Source: Haliclystus octoradiatus
Lineage: Eukaryota > Cnidaria > Staurozoa > Stauromedusae > Haliclystidae
Reading direction: 5' to 3'
NCBI GenBank assembly: GCA_916610825.1
Contig: OU744447.1
Location: 36,449,024 to 36,513,023, forward strand
DNA length: 64,000 bases
Positions 13,501 through 23,100 of the stretch are shown here, piece after piece. The notes beneath the pieces are model-generated. The model ran no database searches, was not told the DNA's origin, and saw nothing but the letters and a program-made list of their open reading frames with translations. Position 1 is the first letter of the stretch. Each line of letters begins with the position of its first letter. The translations under genes and the position numbers were made by a program.

Positions 13501-16500
13501 TCTCAACTTGTTTTATTTGATGTTTAACCAATAAATCATAAAATGATCAATTTTCTTCTGATTTGCTTAAACATTCCAGAATCTAAGATTGCAGGATTTC
13601 TATTTTTGTCGGATCTGCCCCTGTCCAAGCCAAGCATTAAATAATATTCTGTTTCTGTTTCAGCTGTTGCTGTTGTTGTCAAAAGGCGAAGACGTCTGTC
13701 ATTGAAGATGATAATTGCTGTTTATGTTCTTATGGGGCAGCAAAACTAATGGGAGACTTAAAAGATGAAGATATCATTTATATAAGCCATCATTCTAATG
13801 TGAGTTTGATTTTTTTTTTATCTTTCTAAACATTTATTTGCAAAATATATATATTTGTAGGCATGCAAAGGTATTTATCAATAAAATAATAAATACACTG
13901 ACATTTAGCCTATTTACAATTTACAAAATCGCTGTAAATTCACAGTATCTAGACGCTGTTTAAAAGCATTAAATGATGGTGATAGAACAACACTTTCATC
14001 GAGCGAATTCCACCAAGTAATTACTCTACTGCAAAAAAAAATCAAGTGTTTGGTTATTTCGATTGATGTGTTGTTGTTTTATTCTTAGTGAATGTCCTCT
14101 TGTTGTATAATTTGAGGGTAAAAATGAAAAAAGAGAGTCCATAGGAAGATCCAATAAATTGTTTATGATTTTATAAACCATGTATAAGTTGAATATGACT
14201 CTACAAAGTTTTAAAGATTCTGATGATAGCTTCAAAAGTCTGTCATTGTAATTGTCATAAGTAATGTTGCAGCGACCGCATATGGTTTTAGTGAAGCGTC
14301 TTATTGTTTACCTTCAGGCTGTCACAAAGTGCGGGATCCTGGAATACTGGTTCCCGGAAGGCCAACAGGAAATCAGAAGGTTTTCAATTTTTTCTTTTGT
14401 GTTTTCTTATTTAAAATTATAATTTTTGGATTTCATGTCATCATGCTTCAAAGTAAGTCAAATTTTGGTAACATTTCTCAAGATTTACAAAGCATTTTAA
14501 ATTTTGTCTGGAAGATTTTCAATTTGGAAGCGTGGTTCCCGGAAGACTAAAACCTTTGTGACACCCTGTCTACCTTTTCAATGAATACTAGATGATTAGA
14601 TTATTTATTTTTGACTTTTTGCATTTATCTTTTTCCTACAAACCCGAAAAGCTGTCATTAGCTTCGTTTTCACCGGGGTGGCTGGTTGATTGGTTAATAG
14701 CCTACTTGAAGCATGTCTGCATCTAATAGTCAGATGGCCTTCCTGATGCCAATCAATACTTCTCCTTCCAGAGTTTGAACCCTAGACACCCTAACGGCTG
14801 CCGAGGTTCAATGCCCTACACACTACAGGAAGGCCACCACACACAATAATCATGTTGATGGTAGGGAGGTTACCCCTGGGAAAAACAGTTCAGGAGTTCA
14901 TGAACAGTTCATGAACGTTAAATGGCTCCAATTTCCTGAACTGTTCATGAACTGTTCATGAACTCCTGAAATATTTTCGCAGGGGTTGTAACAAAAGGGC
15001 CAACATTTTCCTTCTGTTGAATTTTTAAAACCTTCAAAATATAATTTAGACGTCCACAGCATACGTCTTTTCATTCAAAACAAAGAAAAAAACAATTTTT
15101 CAGACAGCATTCTATTATGCCTACATTTCAGGAATTCAATTAATTGTTCAGGAAATATCTGGGAACTTTTTACAATCTGTTCAACAGCGATTCTCATGCA
15201 TGCATTTATCCAACTTTTTTATTTATCCAAAATTATGTAAGAATGTTATGACCACAAAACCATTTATAGCATTTCAAAGACGTGTTGCAGATAAACGGGA
15301 ATCTCACTTATTCAAATTGCATATAGACGGATACAAGATTTTTTTACTTTAAAAAATAACAACTAATTTGATAAATTCACGATAACCAACTGATTGTAAT
15401 TGCATCGCATCTGTTGGTATTTTTCCAGGTATTTCAGACACCGTTTTGTTGTGTTATGGATCACAAAAGAAGATGTATTGTACTCTCATGTCGCGGTACC
15501 ATGTCACTACAGGTAGATGATATGATTACACATCAGTTTGTAATGTGTTTATTCAGAAGCAACTAGCAAGCAAGTGTAATGCTTATATTTGCCAGCCCAA
15601 CTTTTGCAAGTGAATTTCAGAAATTTCCAAATGAATTTCAGATCGATAATTACTTTATAGGCAACTGCCGATTTCATGCAAATATGTCAATCATGAATGT
15701 TTATTATTATGCTTACGTCAACTCAACCGTGCTATGTTTGGGTACTAGGGAATGAGATATTGATTTGCACTGAATCAAAAGAAAGATACTGACAAATCAA
15801 TATCTCATGGTATGACACGTTTTAGTTCGAAATATCGTGTTTTCTTTCGAACATTAGAGTTATCTCAGGTTTGTTAACCAGTCATAAAACCTGATAAATT
15901 ATTTAATTATAATAATTAACAATTATCAAACGAGATTGAGCACGACACTGGCGGATAACACGCCCCAAGGCCTGATCATTCTCAGTGTCATGCGAAATCG
16001 AGTTTGATAATTGTTTTATCATTAATCCATACCTTTATTGATCCCATGAAATATTCAAGAACAACTACGTTTTGAGAAATATTACAAATTCATCGCAACA
16101 AGTTTGTTTACATATGTCTTCATAATTTGGAGACTTTATTGTATCAACTTGATAGGCTATGGATCAAGGATTGTCACGCCAACTTGATTAGATGAAGACT
16201 TCTTTGCATTTCGTTGTCCTCTTTCTAATTATTCGCATCTTTTTTATAATAAACTTGACAATTCTGGCTTCTGTATTGTAGTAAATCTTTATTTTGAAAA
16301 GTCAAAAATTTGTAAAAAAGAGTTTTTCTATCACGTCAGTCTTGAAACCTTGGAGATGTTATTGTCTTGACATATTGTCGCGACCTAATTGTCTCAAGCT
16401 CTACCCTATTGTCTCAGATTATTACGTCACGTTCAAAGACACTAGGAATTGTCGATGTTCGATTAACCAATAGGCATCAAGAAAACGTTTGAAAAAACTT

Positions 16501-17097
16501 GCCATTAATAATAAAGCTAATTATGATAATTTGTTTGTTCTTCATAGGATGTCCTAACTGATTGTATGATTGAAGCAGAACCGATTCCTGTTGAAGGTGG
16601 TAGCAATGATTGGTTAGCTCATAGAGTACGTTAATATCAGTCTACTGACTTATCTTAAGTCTTTTTCTACATTTCTACAAGATACTCGCCTGTCGTGATC
16701 GCCTATGGCTTTAAACTCAGAGTAGCGTATGTCTGAAATAGAGATGTGAGTCAGATGGGATTTTCCGAAAACTGACCAGGGTTATGAAGTATCGGAATTC
16801 AAAATTTGAACCGATTTTCAAAATGAAAAAGTAATACAATCAGATCCGATTTTTTTTATCCAAAATTTTTTTTATTTTTTATTGACAAATCTTATTCTAT
16901 AAAATGAGAGTCAAAAATGAAACATTCTAGATTTTTGTAGGATAGTTGAAATAAATCACCTTCTGGTGTGAAACTTGAAGTTGCGGAAATCTAGAATGTT
17001 TCATTTTTGACTCTCATTTTATATAAATGCTCTGATTAATACCATTGAGCACTATACCAAGAACTGGTGTTGAACAATCCACCCATTAATATTATTA

Positions 17098-17139
<42 letters not shown>

Positions 17140-20100
17140 ATCTTATTCATCCTTTTTCTCTTTTAAAAATGTCTTACAGTGAAACCTGTATATAACGGCC
17201 AGCCAAAAGAGGTAGATAAATTGACCACTATAAACAGGTGGCCTTTATATACAGGTTTGATTCAATAGAAAATACTATTTTAGACTTTCAAAGGGTGACC
17301 ACTATAGACAGGTGGCCGCTATATAGAGGTGACCGTTATAACAGGTTTGACTGTAATTCTACATTCACATGTTTTTTATGTTGCAGGGGATTTTAGCTGC
17401 AGCTTTACAAATACTTGATACAATTAAAAAGAATCAAGTTCTTGAAACAGCATTCAATTCAGACATAGTATGTGAACTATTTCATAGTAACGTAGATGAA
17501 TTTTGATGAATTTTTGTAAGCAGTGTTAGCTTAATCAATACAGTGAAACCTGTATATAACGACCAGCTACGAGAGTTAGATAAATTGACCATTATATACA
17601 GGTGGCCTTTATATACAGGTTTGATTCAATAGAAAATACTATTTTAGACATTGCAAGAGTGAACACTATAGACAGGTGACCGCTTTATAGAGGTGACCAT
17701 TATAACAGGTTTGACTGTAACGTAGATGAAGTTTGATGAATTTTTGTAAGCTGTATTAGCTTAATCAATACAGTGAAACCTGTATATAACGGCCAGCTAC
17801 GAGAGGTAGATAAATTGACCATTATAGACAGGTGGCCTTTATATACAGGTTTGATTCAATAGAAAATACTATTTTAGACATTGCAAGAGTGAACACTATA
17901 GACAGGTGACCGCTTTATAAAGGTGACCATTATAACAGGTTTGACTGTAACATAGATGAAGTTTGATGAATTTTTGTAAGCTGTGTTAGCTTAATCAATA
18001 CAGTGAAACCTGTATAAAACGGCCAGCTACGAGAGGTAGATAAATTGACCATTATAGACCGGTGGCCTTTATATACAGGTTTGATTCAATAGAAAATACT
18101 ATTTTAGACACTGCAAGAGTGAACACTATACACAGGTGACCGCTTTATAAAGGTGACCATTATAACAGGTTTGACTGTAACGTAGATGAAGTTTGATGAA
18201 TTTTTGTAAGCTGTGTTAGCTTAATCAATACAGTGAAACCTGTATATAACGGCCAGCTACGAGAAGTAGATAAATTGACCATTATAGACAGGTGGCCTTT
18301 ATATACAGGTTTGATTCAATAGAAAATACTATTTTAGACATTGCAAGAGTGACCACTATAGACAGGTGACCGCTTTATAGAGGTGACCATTATAACAGGT
18401 TTGACTGTTTTGATCTTGGACCATGAATAATGATCTGCAATGAAAAGTTACGTAATTTTATAAAAACACTATAAAATACAATAAGAGATACAGATTGAGA
18501 GTGTAAGCATAGAGAGTAAATCCCTATATCCAACTTTGAATAATGTGGATGATAACAACTTTTTAATCTGATTATCTGAAATAGATAGGCCTACAGGTGA
18601 TCTCGGTTAATATTCTCTCTTTTAATGTGCCGTCTTGCTTAATATCCCTACATGAAACTGATTTCTATTTTCCACTCTTCATACAAACTCTCATATTCTT
18701 ACTACGCTTGATATCCCATCTTGCATAAAGGAGCAACATTGACCAGTGGTCAGTATGAGCTCAAGTTGAATTAAGCGTAGCGTAAATTCAACGATCAATG
18801 TCAGTCATGGCTTCCGCTTGGCTTCATATTGCAAGTTTTTGACGGTTGACAAACCAAAGTGTGTTTATAGGGAGAATTTCTGTCTCACAAGCTAGGTGGG
18901 AGCCACCCTCTCATCAGGTTAGATCCCTCCTGTGCGGGTAAGCCCAGCAACCATATAAATGCAACGCAGTAGAACCTGAAAGCCATCTACAGTCAAACCT
19001 GTTATAACGGTCACCTCTATACAGCACCACCTGTCTATAGTGGCCACATTTGCAATGTCTAAAATAGTGTTTTCTACTGAATCAAACCTGCATATAAAGG
19101 CCACCTGTCTATACTGGTCAATTTATCTACCTCTCGTAGCTGGCTGTTATATACAGGTTACACTGTATTTATAAGAGTTGGAACACACAACTTTTGGGGT
19201 TTGACAATCTTTATTTTTGTTCCATTGAAAATCAGGTGTTGCTTTTGAAAACAAGGTTTTGCTTTTTAACAAACCATTTTTCGAACTCCTGACACATCAT
19301 TTCGGCGCGTTTTGTTCAAATTTTGCAAGCCTGGGGTTGACGGAACGAAAATAGCATCCATCAAATAATTGGGACTGACATCTGTCCAATGAGAGCCAAG
19401 AGTGGCACATGAAAGAGTGTCCCAATCCTTGTAAATAGATGACACTCAGTATAACAATAGAGAATAATTAATGAATGTTGAACTTAATCAAGTATATCAC
19501 CTCACATTGCCAGGTGAGCCCCAAGGTGAGTCCCTGATTGCATAATAATCATCTAATTTGTTCGTTTTGTCAATTGTATAGGAACGTGGAACCAAGGACT
19601 ATAATCTGGTGCTGGTTGGGCATTCTCTTGGTGCTGGAACAGCTTCGATTCTTGCTTTTCTGTTGCGTCCAAGATTTCCTAATCTCATTTGCTTTGCATA
19701 CTCGACACCTGGTGCAATGTTCAAGTAAGTTGTGCCGTCAAGGTTATTTTGTGTCGTCGTCATGCTTTTCTCAGTTTAGAAAATGTGTCTTTATGTGACT
19801 GTCTCTTTTACCCAATATTGGAGAAAAATCAGCTTCCTTTACTGAAAATGAGGTCAATGAGTTGCGGAGAGCAGTAGCCTAATCAGAATATATTCCGAAT
19901 TCGTTAGGACTCACTGTCAAGTGATCAATGTCCATATCAAGTTATGTTGAAGCACCAACTTTTCTATAAAATCCAGGCTACTTCTTTTTAGACTTTCTTT
20001 TCAGTATTTGAGAATATAATTATAATCTAAAAAGAGGCATTCTGTAGTGTCTTTATAATGCTATTTTGCTGCTTCAAATCCAATTCTATATACATTGATA

Positions 20101-23100
20101 TGTTTGAGTGTTTCAAAACCTCCACTGCTCCTTTTAAATGATCAATTTAGGCTATCACATGTCAACCCATAGCTATATCATGTTTTGTACTGATTGGTTT
20201 GAATTTAATTAATGGAATTCATTAAACTTTTCATAAACTATTAATATTTACAAAATATGTTAATACGTAGCTCTGTGAAAAATATGTTTATTTTTACATA
20301 GTTTGGATTTTGAACAATTCACTGCATAACGAGTTTGTTACCGGTCAATGAACTGTTCATAAAAGTTTAATGAAACAGTGTGTCACTCGAAGTTCATAAC
20401 ATTGCAATTAATTGCAAATGAAATGTTGATAGATTTATCTTGAGTTGTTCATGAACTCTATATGTATATACATTGTGTGATACAAAATTATTCACAAGTT
20501 TGGAGTTCTGTAGGTTTAAAAGTTTGATTGACTAGAAATTAGATCTATCAATCAAACATCATCCTTTTTACATTACAACAAATTTTTTTGTTTTGTTGAT
20601 AATTCATTTTTTTTTTTTTGCATGTAGCGATATTGCCGCTAAAGAATCAGAGAAATTTATCACTTCTGTTGTAGTAGGAAAAGACGTTATTGCAAGGTAA
20701 GTTAAGGTAACCATCATTGTTATAGAATGAGTAATATGTATATGGAAACCTCAAATAAAAAGTTACAATTTGAAGCGAAAAATTACTCTCAACACGCAAT
20801 AGCTTTTGATTAACTATTTGATAAATTTCCATGTGGAAAAAATACCTGAGTTCATTTACGGTTAATGAATAATTCACAAACTTTATGAACAGTTCATGGG
20901 TATTCCCTTGTGGGTCAATGAAAATATCCTTATAGTTTCATGAACACTTAATGAATATTTCATCAACTGTTTGTGAAAAGTTTGTGAACAATTTCAATTT
21001 CATCACAGGGGTTGGTCTGGAACTTCTTTTAGAAAGTATATAAAAATTAAACACGTTTAGTTCTCTTGAACTTTCCATGCTCATATTCTGATCACTATAG
21101 ACCAAACGCAGTTGATATTGTCCAAATGATGTTGTCCAGATGACTGTTGAGCCCTTGCCAAACAACAGCAACGTTTGCGTGCCTTTTAAATCCTTCAAAA
21201 ATCCTTGTTGTTTAGCCACTCTTTTGATTCTGTCTGGTGTGTTATTTTATTTGCCGCACTATGTTTGATGACCATCAAACATTTTCCAAGGACCTTTGTT
21301 ATCGAATTTCTTTGTCATTTTTTTCAAACCCTTTCAATGTTGTGGCTTCTAAATGGCTTCCAAAAACAAATCAAAAACATTTGAGTTTTCTAGAAAAGTC
21401 CTAAGAAACCCTGGCCTGTTTAGCTGCTCTTACAAAGACTGCGTTAAGACGCGAAAAGCACACGTCAGAAAATAACAGATTTGTCGCGTAAAAGTTTCCG
21501 TCGTTTGCCCAGAGCTTTACATTACATCAGCGATTAGAAAATATTTTGGATATTCCCGCAATCCATTCTTGAACATGGATAGCTTTAATAATATAATTTT
21601 CAATATCTGTTTAATTTACAATTGTTAGATTGAGTCTTCACACTCTAGAAGATCTGAGGCATAAGATTGTATCAATAATAAAAGAAACACGATTACCAAA
21701 GGTATATTATTTGCTGCTGTGACTATTTATCTTGCAGTCGCAGCCAACATGAATACAGTGTAACCCGCTTAAGTGGAATTCGGATAAGTGAAATTCCTGC
21801 TTATCTGCAACCGGACTCTGAAACCCTATAAACTAATGCGTACTACAAACGAATAGTAACTTTTAAACATTTTGGAACATAATAATGAAAATCAATTGAA
21901 AATTTGGAACGATCTGGACTTGAACCAGCACGATCTGCACACTAGTCAGACGCCCTCCCAAAATGCGCTATGCCAACAAAAATTGATGAAAAAGGAACGA
22001 ATTTGGGCCTCGACCGGGTGGTTATCACATGATCAGACCCTAACCGTACCGCAAACCCTGGGATGAATGAAACATATTATCAAGTGATTTAGTGTCTGCG
22101 CAAGCGCAGTGGAATCCATGATGGCTGCAACTGCCGATCAAATAGTCACTTCGATTATCTTCTGTGATAGGTTAAACCAATCAGGTATCGATGTATTCTT
22201 GAACAACTAAAGCCATCTCAACTGCTGAAAGTCATTGTATCTAATCATTTTACACCAACATTTTATTCGTTTCAAGATGAAACGTGCCCAGGCGATGTCA
22301 GAAAGGCAACGCTGACTTATTTGATAGAAACATCTGATTTTGTGCAAGAGGATATAGGCCTACAATGCTTCTTCATTGATATGTTTCTATTCTATGCTGA
22401 GGCCCTAATTAATATTTCAAATTTTTTTGAAAATATTGGATATCCAAAAGATCTTCCTTAATATTAAAATAATATTTCTCAGCTTCTATGTTCCCATGAA
22501 TACATACTACAAGTCATTCACAGAGTTTATGATATATAAATAACTTATATAAGACAGATAGAAGATTGCAGATAGTGAAGAATGTAAACATGGCTTCAAA
22601 ACAGAGAAAAAAGATATGCAAGGTTAATCCAAAATAATCAATTGACAGACAAAAGAAATTCTTATTTAACCGTCTCTTCAGTCTAATGTATACGTGTACT
22701 CTGGTATCACAATAGTTAATTGGATAAACGGATCATAAACAGATCACAAATGAATGATGACCATAACTGCAGGCTTCAATGTCCAAAATAGTATTTTCTA
22801 TTGAACCAACCCTATGGATAAAGGCCACCTGCATACAGGTGCTCACATTTTCCACCTCTAATAGTTGGCTGTTATATACAGGTTCCACTGTAATCAGGGA
22901 AAATCATAAGTAAATACTGTTTGCTTAGCTGGATTTTTTTTTTGAATTTATCATTTATCCACAAACCAAGTAAGCTTACAACTTTTTTTCACCGGGGTTG
23001 TTGGTTAATTTGTTAGGATGTTGAAGTTTGTGTGCATAGCCGGATGCCCTTCCTGACACCAACCAATAGTGCTCCGGCCAGGGATTGAACCCGAGACGCT

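Noticed and set aside
17489-18408. CRISPR-like array
   Set aside because: The period is 230 bp, the units are MITE plus fixed spacer, and the spacers are all alike.
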